Assembly: GCF_000718785.1 (NCBI RefSeq)
Contig: NZ_JOCA01000006.1
Span: 434,001-498,000, forward strand
Origin: Streptomyces sp. NRRL WC-3626
GTDB taxonomy: Bacteria > Actinomycetota > Actinomycetes > Streptomycetales > Streptomycetaceae
Length of the DNA: 64,000 nucleotides
Direction: 5' to 3'
The notes beneath the pieces are model-generated. The model did no database searches. It saw only the letters and a program-made list of their open reading frames with translations, and was not told where the DNA came from. Positions 25,901 to 34,031 of the stretch are shown here, piece by piece (position 1 is the first letter of the stretch; each line of letters opens with the position of its first letter). The position numbers and the translations under genes are program-made.

Positions 25901-27928
25901 GGGCAGCAGCACCACCCGGGACAGACCGAGCCCGCCGTGCGTCAGGCCCGCCGCGTGCATCGCTGTGAGGGCGTGCGCGAGCTGGGCGCCGACCGACACC
26001 AGCAGGGGAGCGGGCAGGCGGTAACCGTTGGGTGCGGCGAGGGAGTTGAGGGCCACGCCGTCCAGGTGCTCCATGACGACGTACGGAATGTCGCCGTCGA
26101 AGCCGGCCGCGTGGACCCGCACCACGTTCGGGTGGCCGAGCCCGGCCAGCAGGCGGGCGTCACGCCGGAACGCCCCACGCCACATGGGGTCGGTGGTCCT
26201 GCCGTGCAGCCGCAGGACCACCGTCCTGCCCTCCTCCGTGTCCTCGGCCTGCCACACCGTCCCGGTCGGTGTGATCCGTCGCACCAGCCGGTACCGGCCG
26301 CCCACCACCCGCGGGGGCCCTTCGGAGCCGGGCGGCGACGCCGCCACGTCCCCGCCCGTCAGCCGCCGTGCGCTGTCCGCGCTGACCGACGCGATCTCCT
26401 CGCCGCCCACGGCGGTCCCGGTGCCGGACCGGGCCGGTACCGACGCCCGGAAGTCTCCCGGTGCCCGGCCCGCCCGGTCGTCGATCAGGGCGCCGACGCG
26501 GTGCAGCAGGGCGCTGGTGTCGTGCCGGGCCGAGCGGGGCAGGCCGCGCAGCAGGAGCTCCCGTACGCCGGGACGGAAGGTGTAGGAACCGGGTGGCCCG
26601 GGGACGGTGGTGAGCATGCCGCTGAGGATCACCTCGGCGAGGTGCTGGGGGCGCGGGTCCGGGTCGGTGGCGGCCTGTACCAGACGCATGACCGGCAGAT
26701 CGGGACGGCTCAGGGCCAGATGACCGGCCAGGCGGAAGGCCTCGGGGGAGGCGCTGCCGCGGAAGCGGAGGACCAGCTCCTCCGGGGGAAGGCGGCCCAG
26801 GTCCGTGCGGCCGTCGACGTCCTCCGGGAAGGGCGGGCACAGGTCGGCCACTGCCGCCGGGACCTCCGTGCCGCCCGGGGCGGCGATCAGCCGTGCCCAG
26901 TTCGCCAGCCAGCCCGGAGCCGGTTCCAGCACGGGCAGCGGCAGCGTCTCGTCCGGTGCGGGCCGCACCGTCGTGCCGGGGGTGTCGTAGGGCGCGAACG
27001 TGAGCGTGGCGGAGGGCGCGGCGGGGCGCGGGGCCGAAAGCCGGCCCGGGACGGTGGGCAGGGCGGTGTCCCGCCACAGGTGTTCCGGGAGCGGCTGGAC
27101 GATGGCCAGGGGCATGCGGTGGGCCCAGCGGCGGAGGACGCCGTACCACCGCTCGCCGCCGGGGCCCGGGCGCCACTGCGGGCCCATGCAGTCGCTGATC
27201 ACCAGGGTGACGCAGCGGCCGTCGGACGGGGCGTGCGCGCCGGGGCCGCGCACCGTGCCGTCGGGGCCGACGGAGAGCGTGCCCACCGTGCGGAAGATGC
27301 CCGACTGGGCGAGTGCGGTGTGCAGTTCGCGGATCAGCGGGCGCCACACCGGCATCGTCGGGCCGGTGTCGTGCACCAGGTTCAGCCGCAGCCAGCGTTC
27401 CCGGGCGGGCCGCATGACGGGCAGCCACCAGTCGGGAGCGGCGCCGAGACGGGCGATGCGGTCGGCGGTCGCCCTCTCGTCCAGTTCCCTGCCCACGGGT
27501 GCGTCCACCCGGCGTTTGAGCGGACGCAGGGACCGCTGCAGTGCCAGGGGGCGGCGCAGCATCGGAGGCGCCGGGGCCAACAGGGCGGCGTGGGGCTCGC
27601 CCGGCATGTCGCGCGAGGGGGCCGGGGACGGCAGACGGAGGGGGGTGCGCGAAGACCCGGAGGGAGAAGCGGGCGGCGTGGACGCGGGCGGAGGCGGCGG
27701 GGGAGGCACGGACGACGGCGAGGGCCCGGCGGGCCGTGCGGGGGCGGCGGGCTCCGGCGCGTGCGGGCCGGTGCCGGGCTCCCGGTCCATGGTCCGCGCC
27801 AGCCACAGCAGTTCGGCCAGTTCCCGCGGGGCCGGGCGTGGGCCCCCGGCCGCCTCGGCCAGTACGTCGGCCAGGCGGGCCAGGGCGTCCGGAGACCCGG
27901 AGCCCTCCGGAGACCGGTCAGAAGGCAT
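22952..27928 (-). CDS. Giant multidomain conflict-system protein (SAV_2336-like, pseudokinase, SARP-like, inactive HAD)
   Basis: A 1,658-residue cytoplasmic protein. Residues about 110-350 resemble the SAV_2336 N-terminal domain (WLRLNLVHDTGPTMPVWRPL, CVTLVISDCMGPQWRPG), vWA-like in layout but with a weak metal site. About 539-770 is a Ser/Thr kinase fold (GGRYRLVRRITPTGTVWQAE, PNVVRVHAAGFDGDIPYVVM) lacking the VAVK lysine, the HRD aspartate (HGGLGLSRV) and DFG (SLFEPGR), hence a pseudokinase. About 780-1010 is a SARP-like winged helix plus BTAD/TPR region (LAVLLLKHGRTVTHDDLRRG; ALAVYEEYELAGGRHPELL). About 1090-1420 is unassigned. About 1430-1658 is HAD-like, with DTTLT, VVTDHA and IGSTAVESAAAGAAG replacing D-x-D, T/S and G-D-S...D, so probably inactive. 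Its start overlaps the MoxR gene stop by 11 bases. Confidence 0.85.
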   Translation of the reverse strand: MPSDRSPEGSGSPDALARLADVLAEAAGGPRPAPRELAELLWLARTMDREPGTGPHAPEPAAPARPAGPSPSSVPPPPPPPASTPPASPSGSSRTPLRLPSPAPSRDMPGEPHAALLAPAPPMLRRPLALQRSLRPLKRRVDAPVGRELDERATADRIARLGAAPDWWLPVMRPARERWLRLNLVHDTGPTMPVWRPLIRELHTALAQSGIFRTVGTLSVGPDGTVRGPGAHAPSDGRCVTLVISDCMGPQWRPGPGGERWYGVLRRWAHRMPLAIVQPLPEHLWRDTALPTVPGRLSAPRPAAPSATLTFAPYDTPGTTVRPAPDETLPLPVLEPAPGWLANWARLIAAPGGTEVPAAVADLCPPFPEDVDGRTDLGRLPPEELVLRFRGSASPEAFRLAGHLALSRPDLPVMRLVQAATDPDPRPQHLAEVILSGMLTTVPGPPGSYTFRPGVRELLLRGLPRSARHDTSALLHRVGALIDDRAGRAPGDFRASVPARSGTGTAVGGEEIASVSADSARRLTGGDVAASPPGSEGPPRVVGGRYRLVRRITPTGTVWQAEDTEEGRTVVLRLHGRTTDPMWRGAFRRDARLLAGLGHPNVVRVHAAGFDGDIPYVVMEHLDGVALNSLAAPNGYRLPAPLLVSVGAQLAHALTAMHAAGLTHGGLGLSRVVLLPDGTVRLSLFEPGRTSGPAGRSEDLRALCEMLLMLAWGTARLTVPLDPRNLGHLPQDLREKYARALELLMSPSAEAQTRGRDLLLDPELPRLAEATYEERRRYHALGPFRVELAGRFPALGPHERAMLAVLLLKHGRTVTHDDLRRGMWSAPDEPDNAMAVLGVTASRLRDALGPGVLATLSHGFALHTSADHVDVVHCEDLVRRADEARRRDDLTEAHTLITEALELWQGGEPLADVPGPAARTARTRLAQLRLNLHRQRAELALDLGDPARAAADLEALVRAHPSREDFRRLHLIALRRQGRAEEALAVYEEYELAGGRHPELLALGHELREELDGPARDDPASGTPPDEPEYDPLAAPDELPEGTYPAWDPTTSSPSDPLGDRPAYVSRPPGIPPEARPSASEDDGSATPAGQDLVDPSDALTGFFFDVADGPEHPDTVAALGRAVTRVLTAAGMPAEAYRFLERDEGCTVLVQPGGPTAPLLRAALRGFPDMLRVVGGPRLIVTVLRMWDEGRAELPAEAAVRAALDSSGAHGVFALTPSLRRELATERELTESVRPLDGERTVGWYTAFPRDTAPLPPVLGPFPLPAGHLPPSQGSTRTVVYALPGGGLGTSRVPGADRYYEVDLTEHRTALELRGPELRHGSVAVVRGEAVWRVSDPVALAGGGPHDVRGFLRRHVATRLRETADRLPSAGRAQLRHALLERLGTHGVPHCTVRWDLLVSALPAARASRIARHPEIGPADVLMAADAVIVGFDTTLTRLFHDSRAAEVVRDLARLAVEGRDPEDALSGRRPLAPEGRPVTPAGDGITPVELLRALTGHPMVEEVRAALDRHETRAARTARPEPLSIDLVRALSARRLRLAVVTDHAAGAAEAFLNRVGLTPYLAGGVHGRSADLSLLMPHPDVLRRALHRLGTVPARCVMIGSTAVESAAAGAAGVPFIGCRHTEGVLRRSGPASLTVEGLRPLLDAVRALPPRGDS

Positions 27929-28982
27929 CGGCCGACGGGGTCTGCCCCAGGTACGGCATCAACTGCTCCGCCAGGTCGTCGAGGGACTCCGCGCCGAGTC
28001 CGGAGGCGCCGGCCAGGTAGATCGCGTTGAGGAGCTGGTCCGTGGCCAGGTCCCCGGTGCCCGCCCGTGCCAGGAAGCGCTCGATCAGGCCCTGCGCGTA
28101 CGCGTCGGGCTCCCCGAGGTGCGCGCGGACGATGTCGGCGAGTTGCCGGTCGTCCGGCTGCCGCAGGCGGAGCGTGACACAGCGGCGCAGAAAGGCGGGC
28201 GGGAACTCGCGTTCGCCGTTGCTGGTGAGGACGACGAAGGGGAAGGACCGGCAGCGGACGCGGCCGTGCTCGACCGGCACCCGTTCCCCGGTGCCGTCGA
28301 CCATCACCTCAGCCCTCCCGTGGCGGCGGTGCCGGGCGGTGCGCACCAGCTCGGGAATCTCGTACTGGCCCTCCTCCAGCACGTTCAGCAGGTCGTTGGG
28401 CAGGTCGAGGTCGCTCTTGTCGATCTCGTCGATGAGCAGGGCGCGCGGGCGGGCGTAGGGGAGGAGCGCGGTGCCCAGGGGACCGAGGCGCAGATGGTTC
28501 TCCACCCCCGACTCGTCGCCGGCTCCCTCACCGGAGGAATCGCCGCGTGCCCCCTCGGGCCCCTCGGCGGGGAGTTGGGCCGTCCGCCGTGCCGCGTACA
28601 GACGGGAGAGCGGGTCGTATTGGTAGAGGCCGTCGTGCAGCGTGCTGCGGCTGGTGATGTTCCAGCGCAGCACCGGGCCGAGGCGCAGCTCGCGGGCGAC
28701 CGCGTAGGCGAGCGAGGATTTGCCGGTGCCGGGCGGGCCGGTGACCAGCAGCGGGCGGCGCAGATACAGGGCCGCGTTGACCAGCTGGACCGTCCGCGGC
28801 GTCGCCCGGTAGGTCGCCGCGCGGTGACTGCGGTCGGGGGAGACGGCGGCGGCGTCGGCGTCCTCGTCGGGCGGGTCGAGCGCGGGACGGCCGTCGAAGG
28901 CCCGCCAGGGCGGGGGCGGCGGCAACCGGGTGATGCCGTCGTGCGGCTCCTCGGTGCCGGTGTAGACGGGCCACAGGGGCAT
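27918..28982 (-). CDS. MoxR-family AAA+ ATPase
   Basis: A 354-residue ATPase. Walker A is GPPGTGKSS (residues 82-90), Walker B is ALLIDEIDKSD (about 181-191), sensor 1 is VVLTSNGEREFPPAFLRRC, which also holds the arginine finger region, typical of MoxR. The N-terminus (LPPPPPWRAF) is proline-rich and likely flexible. MoxR proteins remodel partner proteins, classically with a vWA protein; here the SAV_2336-like head of the downstream giant protein is the likely partner. It follows the trypsin-VMAP gene by 31 bases and overlaps the giant gene by 11, so all are one operon. An acidic insert (EGPEGARGDSSGEGAGDESG) interrupts the AAA core. Confidence 0.93.
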   Translation of the reverse strand: MPLWPVYTGTEEPHDGITRLPPPPPWRAFDGRPALDPPDEDADAAAVSPDRSHRAATYRATPRTVQLVNAALYLRRPLLVTGPPGTGKSSLAYAVARELRLGPVLRWNITSRSTLHDGLYQYDPLSRLYAARRTAQLPAEGPEGARGDSSGEGAGDESGVENHLRLGPLGTALLPYARPRALLIDEIDKSDLDLPNDLLNVLEEGQYEIPELVRTARHRRHGRAEVMVDGTGERVPVEHGRVRCRSFPFVVLTSNGEREFPPAFLRRCVTLRLRQPDDRQLADIVRAHLGEPDAYAQGLIERFLARAGTGDLATDQLLNAIYLAGASGLGAESLDDLAEQLMPYLGQTPSADAF

Positions 28983-29013
28983 GGGCTCTTCTCCGTGGGG
29001 CTCGGCGGGCGGA

Positions 29014-30711
29014 TCAGGCGACGGGGGAGTGCAGGGGCGCGGCGGTCTCGGGGAAGCAGCGCGGGTCGTCCCACAGCAGCTGTACGTCCCTCGCCCAGTG
29101 CCGGTCCGCCTCGTCGGCGGCGTCCGCGGTCAGGCGTAACGACAGGACGTGGTGCGGAAGATCGGCGGGCGGGACACCGGCGACGGACTCGGTGAGCTCG
29201 TCGAGGAACGCCTCGCCCGAGCAGGGGCCCTCGTGGCCGGCCTCCGGGCAGCCCGTGCGGGACCACAGCAGTACGGGAACGGGGACGGTCAGGCCGACCT
29301 CGAAGTGCTGTCGTGCGGCCGCGGGGGACGCGGCGAAGCCGATCAGGTCCGCGCCGTCGTCCCACAGCCGCTTGCGCAGACTCTGCGGCCGTTCCGGCGT
29401 GCCGCACCCGATGCGGTGCACGGCCGCCGCCGCACCCCCGTCCAGCTTCCGCCACTTCTTGTGGAGCTGGTGGCGCAGCCGGCCACCGCGGTGGCGGATG
29501 TGGTCCGTCACCACCAGCGGGTAGGCGCAGCCGAGCGGAGTAGGGTCGTCCGCGCCGCATTCCCAGCGCGCCACCGGTTCGTTCAGTCGGCCGCGCGGCA
29601 GGACGAAGGTGAGCAGCTCGTCGGCTCCGGGGGCGAGCTGCGTGACGGCCTCGTCGATGTGCTCCTGCACATAGGCCCGCACCCCGGACCACGGCAGCCG
29701 GCGGGCGCCCACGGGGCGGCGCCGTCCGTCGCGGTACGCGGACACCTCGACGGTGACCTGGTCGGGGCCGGCCCCGCTGTGCTCGATGTCCACGACGATG
29801 GGCGACCAGGCGACGGGCCGTCCGGGCGATCCGTCCGGGGCCGCGTCACCCGGGCCGCCCCGCTCGCCGGGGCCGTCCAGCAGCTCCCGCACTCGCGCGG
29901 TGAACCGGGAGAGCGCCTCCGGCGCGGACACCTCCCACTGCACGTACGCCGCCGCCGACGCCAGGGAGCCGAACCCGCCCTTCGGCAGGGCGGGGCCGAA
30001 GGCACCCACGGCGTCGACGTACAGCCGGTCGTGGTCGAGCGTCCGCCCGTTTTGCTCGGCCCGCCGCACGAGGCCGTACAGCTCCCTCAGCTCGTCCGGG
30101 GTGTGGCCCGGGGTCGGCACCAGCTCGCCCAGACCGCTCCAGTAACGGGCCATGACCTCGGTGGGCAGCATGCGGCCCGCGCGTACGTCCCGGCCACCCG
30201 CGACGGCCGTGACCATGCCGACCACGGCACCGTCGGCCAGCGTCACCGCCGCCCCGCTGAATCCGTCGGCCAGCGGCTGTCCGTGCCCGGAGGCCGCCTC
30301 CAACTGCACCCATTCGCCGGCGATCAGGGGGCCGGGCACCGCTCGGTACAGCGCGAGGGCGCCCTCGTCGTAGCCCCGGGGGAAGCCGTACGCGACCAGC
30401 TCGGGCGAGGGGATGTCGCGCTCCGCGCCGGGCGACGCGAAGACGGCCGGGGCGAGCGGCACCTCCCGCTCCAGCTCCAGTACGGCCACGTCGCCGGGGT
30501 CGGTGCCGCCGCCGCGCCAGCCGCCGTGGACCGCCACCGTCGCGGCGACCACGCCCAGTTCGGCGCGGTTGGGAAAGCTCACGGACACCGCCGACGTGCC
30601 GCTCCCCGCTACGACGTGGGCGCAGGTGAGTACCTGACGCGCCGAGACGAGGAAGCCCGCGCCGACCGCGTTCCCGCACTCGATCCGGGTGTGCCAGGCA
30701 GCGCTGCTCAT
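29014..30711 (-). CDS. Trypsin-like protease with VMAP-type C-terminal region
   Basis: A 565-residue protein. Residues about 5-175 are a chymotrypsin-fold protease with catalytic triad H32 (LTCAHVV), D74 (DPGDVAVLEL) and S152 (DGFSGAAV; the usual GNSGGP is altered to GFSGAA). There is no signal peptide, so it acts inside the cell. The rest resembles the vWA-MoxR-associated protein (VMAP) middle and C-terminal regions: ELRELYGLVRRAEQ, YVQEHIDEAVTQLAPGADEL, FVLPRGRLNEPVARWECG, LRKRLWDDGADLIGFA and VPVLLWSRTGCPEAGH. VMAP-type proteins are described partners of MoxR in NTP-dependent conflict systems. Its ATG overlaps the upstream small gene stop (ATGA). Likely the protease effector released or controlled by the ATPase. 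Confidence 0.88.
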   Translation of the reverse strand: MSSAAWHTRIECGNAVGAGFLVSARQVLTCAHVVAGSGTSAVSVSFPNRAELGVVAATVAVHGGWRGGGTDPGDVAVLELEREVPLAPAVFASPGAERDIPSPELVAYGFPRGYDEGALALYRAVPGPLIAGEWVQLEAASGHGQPLADGFSGAAVTLADGAVVGMVTAVAGGRDVRAGRMLPTEVMARYWSGLGELVPTPGHTPDELRELYGLVRRAEQNGRTLDHDRLYVDAVGAFGPALPKGGFGSLASAAAYVQWEVSAPEALSRFTARVRELLDGPGERGGPGDAAPDGSPGRPVAWSPIVVDIEHSGAGPDQVTVEVSAYRDGRRRPVGARRLPWSGVRAYVQEHIDEAVTQLAPGADELLTFVLPRGRLNEPVARWECGADDPTPLGCAYPLVVTDHIRHRGGRLRHQLHKKWRKLDGGAAAAVHRIGCGTPERPQSLRKRLWDDGADLIGFAASPAAARQHFEVGLTVPVPVLLWSRTGCPEAGHEGPCSGEAFLDELTESVAGVPPADLPHHVLSLRLTADAADEADRHWARDVQLLWDDPRCFPETAAPLHSPVA

Positions 30712-31049
30712 CGACGGCCGGCGACCTCGTGGTCCGGCTCGGGCACCCAGCTCAGCTTGACGACCAGATGCCCCTCCGCCGAGCCCTTGGCGATGACGGC
30801 ACCGGCTTCCGCGGTCAGTTTCACTCCGAACTCCAGTTCCACCGCGTCCGGTCTGAGGGAGCCGTCGCGGAACACCCGCAGCGCGGACTCGGCCGCCGCC
30901 CGTACGCCCTCCAGGGAGCCCTCGAAGGTGCGCGCCGCCTGCGCCGGGCCGTTGCCGCGCGAGACGAGCCGGGCCCCGGACGCGTCCTGCACCCCCTCCA
31001 CCACGACCATCGCGCCGCTTTCGGTCGTGAACTGCATCAATCCGTCCAT
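30708..31049 (-). CDS. Trypsin-co-occurring domain 1 (CU044_2847-like) small protein
   Basis: A 113-residue protein beginning MDGLMQFTTESGAMVVVEG. The pattern TESGAMVVVEGVQ, FEGSLEGVRAAAESALRVF, PDAVELEFGVKLTAEAGAVIAKG and HLVVKLSWVPEP matches Trypco1/CU044_2847 proteins, which are regularly found next to trypsin-like proteases in conflict loci. It is first in the operon and overlaps the protease gene by four bases, so equal expression and direct binding or inhibition of the protease are plausible. It is small, cytoplasmic and without cysteine. Confidence 0.85.
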   Translation of the reverse strand: MDGLMQFTTESGAMVVVEGVQDASGARLVSRGNGPAQAARTFEGSLEGVRAAAESALRVFRDGSLRPDAVELEFGVKLTAEAGAVIAKGSAEGHLVVKLSWVPEPDHEVAGRR

Positions 31050-31090
31050 GGCGCGACGCCCCCCGTGGTGTGCGACTGTGGTGAACTCCT

Positions 31091-31118
31091 ATGCTACGCG
31101 CGGTGGTTGCCGTGTCAC
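31091..31118 (-). promoter_or_regulatory. Candidate promoter of the MoxR/VMAP operon
   Basis: On the minus strand GTGACA (31118-31113) and TAGCAT (31096-31091) are separated by 16 bases and lie 42 bases upstream of the Trypco1 start. This is a plausible sigma-70-type promoter inserted immediately after the stop of the carboxyltransferase gene, separating the two operons. Confidence 0.4.
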
Positions 31119-31122
31119 GAGG

Positions 31123-32490
31123 TCAGTCGGCCGGTTGCTCCTCCGTGCGGACCGCCGCTCCCGCCACTCCCCGGACCACCCCCAGCTCCACCAGATCCTG
31201 TGGGCGGACGCGGAGCCGGTCCGCCGTGCTTTCCACCTCCTCCGCGGGTCGTTTCAGGATGGCCGCGGCGAGTTCCGGGGCGATCACCGAGAAGTAGCTG
31301 TCGGGGGTGGCCCAGGTGTTGCCGGGGGCCGCCAGGGCGAGGGCGCCGCCGGAGCCGCCCTCGCCGATGACCAGTGTGGTGAGCGGTGTGCGGGCCTCGG
31401 CCACCGCGGTGAACAGGTCGGCGATGGCGGCGCCCGCGCCCTGGCGTTCCGCCTCCGCGTCGTTCGCCGCGCCCGGGGTGTCCACCAGCGTCAGCACCGG
31501 GATGCCCAGCCGGTCCGCGAGCCGGATCAGCCGGGCAGCGGTGCGGTACCCGGCGGGACGGGTGGCCGCCCCGGTCTGCGCCGCGTAGGCGACCGTACGG
31601 CCCTCGTGCTCGCCGAAGCCGCACAGCATGCCGTCGGGATCCGTGCCGCCGCGGCGGTCGCCGGAGATGCTGAGGCGGGAGGTGAGAAACGCGTCCAAGT
31701 AGGCCCCGGCGCGCGGCCGTTCGGGTGCGCGGGCGCGGCGGACCGCGTCCCGGCCGGTGGCCGGGAGGTCCGCCCTGCCCAGCGCGGGCGGTGGCGGGAC
31801 CGGGGCCGTGGACGGGCGGGTCAGCAGCCGCAGCCAGCGGCCCAGTGTCTCCCGCAGCTCCTCCGGCCGCACCAGCGCGTCCGCCGCGCCCGCCGCCACC
31901 TGCGCCTCGGCCGTGTACGCCGCCGGGTCCGCGTCCGCCGGACGGACCCGGGAGCCGGCGAAACCTACCTGCGCGCCGGGCAGGGCGAGGACGATGTCGG
32001 CGCCCGCGCCCAGGGTGGCCCAGCCGCCCCCGGTCGTCGGGTCGCGCACCACCGCGACCTGCGCCAGTCCGGCCCGGCGGGTGAGCGCCGACTCGCGGGC
32101 CACCCGCTGGAGTTGGGTGAGCGCGAGCATGCCCTCCTGCATCCTGCTCCCGCCCGTGGCGACCAGCGGCACCACCGGCAGCCGGTGCACCCGCGCATGC
32201 GCGTACGCCGCCTCCAGCCGGTCGCCGGTGCGTTCGCCGAGCGAGCCGCCGAGGAACCCGAACTCGAACACGACGAGCACGGCCCGTGTCCCCCCGACGC
32301 ACGCGGTGCCGCAGATCACCGACTCCCGCTCCCCGGTGCGCTCGGCGGCGCGGGCGTGGGCGGCGCCGTAACCCGGCCAGCCGAGCGGGCCGTCGGGGGC
32401 GGACTCCCGTGACGGGTACGGGAGTTCGGTGAAGGTGCCGGGGTCCGCGAGGAGGGCGACGACCTCCCGCGCGGACAGCCGGTCAGCCAT
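31123..32490 (-). CDS. Fused beta-alpha acyl-CoA carboxyltransferase
   Basis: A 455-residue crotonase-fold protein. The N-terminal half is AccD-like (VFEFGFLGGSLGERTGDRLE, GGSRMQEGMLALTQLQ, PTTGGGWATLGAGADIVLAL) and the C-terminal half AccA-like (YRTAARLIRLADRLGIPVLT, DTPGAANDAEAERQGAGAAI, VIGEGGSGGALALAAPGNTW). The zinc ribbon of E. coli AccD is missing. It should transfer carboxyl groups between biotin and an acyl-CoA, but no biotin carrier or carboxylase gene is near. It overlaps matB by eight bases, so its substrate may be malonyl-CoA-related. In rhizobial mat operons this slot is taken by malonyl-CoA decarboxylase (MatA). Confidence 0.85.
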   Translation of the reverse strand: MADRLSAREVVALLADPGTFTELPYPSRESAPDGPLGWPGYGAAHARAAERTGERESVICGTACVGGTRAVLVVFEFGFLGGSLGERTGDRLEAAYAHARVHRLPVVPLVATGGSRMQEGMLALTQLQRVARESALTRRAGLAQVAVVRDPTTGGGWATLGAGADIVLALPGAQVGFAGSRVRPADADPAAYTAEAQVAAGAADALVRPEELRETLGRWLRLLTRPSTAPVPPPPALGRADLPATGRDAVRRARAPERPRAGAYLDAFLTSRLSISGDRRGGTDPDGMLCGFGEHEGRTVAYAAQTGAATRPAGYRTAARLIRLADRLGIPVLTLVDTPGAANDAEAERQGAGAAIADLFTAVAEARTPLTTLVIGEGGSGGALALAAPGNTWATPDSYFSVIAPELAAAILKRPAEEVESTADRLRVRPQDLVELGVVRGVAGAAVRTEEQPAD

Positions 32491-33967
32491 GTCCCAGCGC
32501 CCGCTTCATGATCTTGCCCATGTCGTTGCGGGGCAGCGCGTCCAGATGGTGCAGCACGCGCGGCCGCTTGTGCGGGGCGAGCCGCCCGGCGACGTGCCCG
32601 GCCAGCTCCTCCAGACCGGGCGGTGACTGCGGATCCGCCGGCACCACCCACGCCACGATCCGCTCGCCCAGATCGGCGTCCGGCTCCCCGGTGACCGCGG
32701 CCTCCCGCACCCCCGGATGCTCCAGCAGCGCGTTCTCGATCTCCCCCGCCCCGATCTTGTACCCGCCGCTCTTGATCAGGTCGGTGGCCTTGCGGCCGAC
32801 GATCCGGACACAGCCGTCGGCGTCCCGCACCGCCATGTCCCCGGTGCGGAACCAGCCGTCGGCGGTGAACGCGGAGGCCGTGGCGTCCGGCCGGTTGAGG
32901 TACTCCGTGAACAGGTTCGGCCCGCGCACCTGGATCTCACCGACCGTCTCGCCGTCGTACGACGTCACCGGCGACCCGTCCTCCTCCACCAGCCGCAGCT
33001 CCACCCCCGGCAGCGGCACCCCCACCGTGCCCGGACGGGCCTCGCCGTCCGCGCGGACGCCGGACCGTGGGTCCGGGGGTGTCCACCGGGACGAGCACAG
33101 CATCAGCGTCTCCGTCATGCCGTACCGCTCGATGACCCGGCGTCCGGTCGCCGCCCCGATCCGCTCGTGGTCGTGCACCGGGAGGGCGGCGGAGCCGGAC
33201 ACCAGCAGGCGCGCCCCGGCCAGCGCCCTCACCAGTTCGGGTTCGGCGGGCAGGGCCTCCGCGAGGCGGTGGTACATCGTCGGCACCCCGAACAGCATGG
33301 TCGCGCCGCCGTTCAGCTCGCGCGCCACACCCTCCGTGGTGAGCCTGCCCAGGTGCCGGACGGAGCCGCCGCGCCGCAGCGGGCCGAGCGTGCCGAGCAC
33401 GAGACCGTGCACGTGGAACAGCGGCAGCCCGTGCACCAGCACGTCGTCGCCGGTCCACCCCCAGGCGTCGGCGAGGGCGTCCAGGGTGGAGGCGATCGCA
33501 CGGCGCGGGATGACGGCGCCCTTGGGCGGTCCGGTCGTACCGGAGGTGTAGACGATCAGCGCGGGGTCCTCCGGGCCGCGCGCGCGGTCGTCCGGGAGCG
33601 CGCCGCGGGCCGCCGGGTCCACGTCGAGGCGGGGCAACCCGGCAAGCGGGCCGGGGAGTTGTGAGCCGGGCGCGGTGAGCACCAGGTCCGGGGCGCTGTC
33701 GGTCAGGATGTGGCCGAGTTCTTGCCCGCCCGACTTCGGGTTGAGCGGTACGACGGTCACCCCGGCGACCAGCGCCGCCGTGACCGCCACCGCCGTCTCC
33801 AGCGCCGGCGCGGCCCACACCGCGACCCGGCGCGCCCCCTTCAGTTCCCCGGCCACCGCTCCGGCCGCCGGGGCGAGCTCCCCGTACGTCAGTGAGCGCT
33901 CGCCGAAGCGCAGGGCGGGCCGGTCGGCGGCAGGGCCGTCGGTCAGGGCCGGGAAGAGAGAGGACAC
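32483..33967 (-). CDS. matB: Malonyl-CoA synthetase (malonate-CoA ligase)
   Basis: A 494-residue acyl-adenylate enzyme. Signature motifs are ALIVYTSGTTGPPKGAVIPR (P-loop), LPLFHVHGLVLGTLGPL, VIERYGMTETLMLCSSRW, GWFRTGDMAVRDADG and the C-terminal lysine region ALPRNDMGKIMKRAL. The FHVHGL and RYGMTET motifs and its small size are as in characterised Streptomyces MatB, which converts malonate and methylmalonate plus CoA and ATP into the extender units malonyl- and methylmalonyl-CoA. It sits between a MatC-type carrier gene and the carboxyltransferase, overlapping the latter by eight bases. Confidence 0.92.
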   Translation of the reverse strand: MSSLFPALTDGPAADRPALRFGERSLTYGELAPAAGAVAGELKGARRVAVWAAPALETAVAVTAALVAGVTVVPLNPKSGGQELGHILTDSAPDLVLTAPGSQLPGPLAGLPRLDVDPAARGALPDDRARGPEDPALIVYTSGTTGPPKGAVIPRRAIASTLDALADAWGWTGDDVLVHGLPLFHVHGLVLGTLGPLRRGGSVRHLGRLTTEGVARELNGGATMLFGVPTMYHRLAEALPAEPELVRALAGARLLVSGSAALPVHDHERIGAATGRRVIERYGMTETLMLCSSRWTPPDPRSGVRADGEARPGTVGVPLPGVELRLVEEDGSPVTSYDGETVGEIQVRGPNLFTEYLNRPDATASAFTADGWFRTGDMAVRDADGCVRIVGRKATDLIKSGGYKIGAGEIENALLEHPGVREAAVTGEPDADLGERIVAWVVPADPQSPPGLEELAGHVAGRLAPHKRPRVLHHLDALPRNDMGKIMKRALGHG

Positions 33968-34031
33968 GCGTCGTACTCCTTAACCATCCGTCGTGCTTGC
34001 CAGGCTGCCAGGTACTCGTCCCGCCCGGGAC

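Noticed and set aside
24914..28030. 1,038-codon open frame on the plus strand opposite the giant gene
   Set aside because: Composition is arginine/glycine/histidine-rich and frame-mirrors the real minus-strand gene; no domain or ribosome site.
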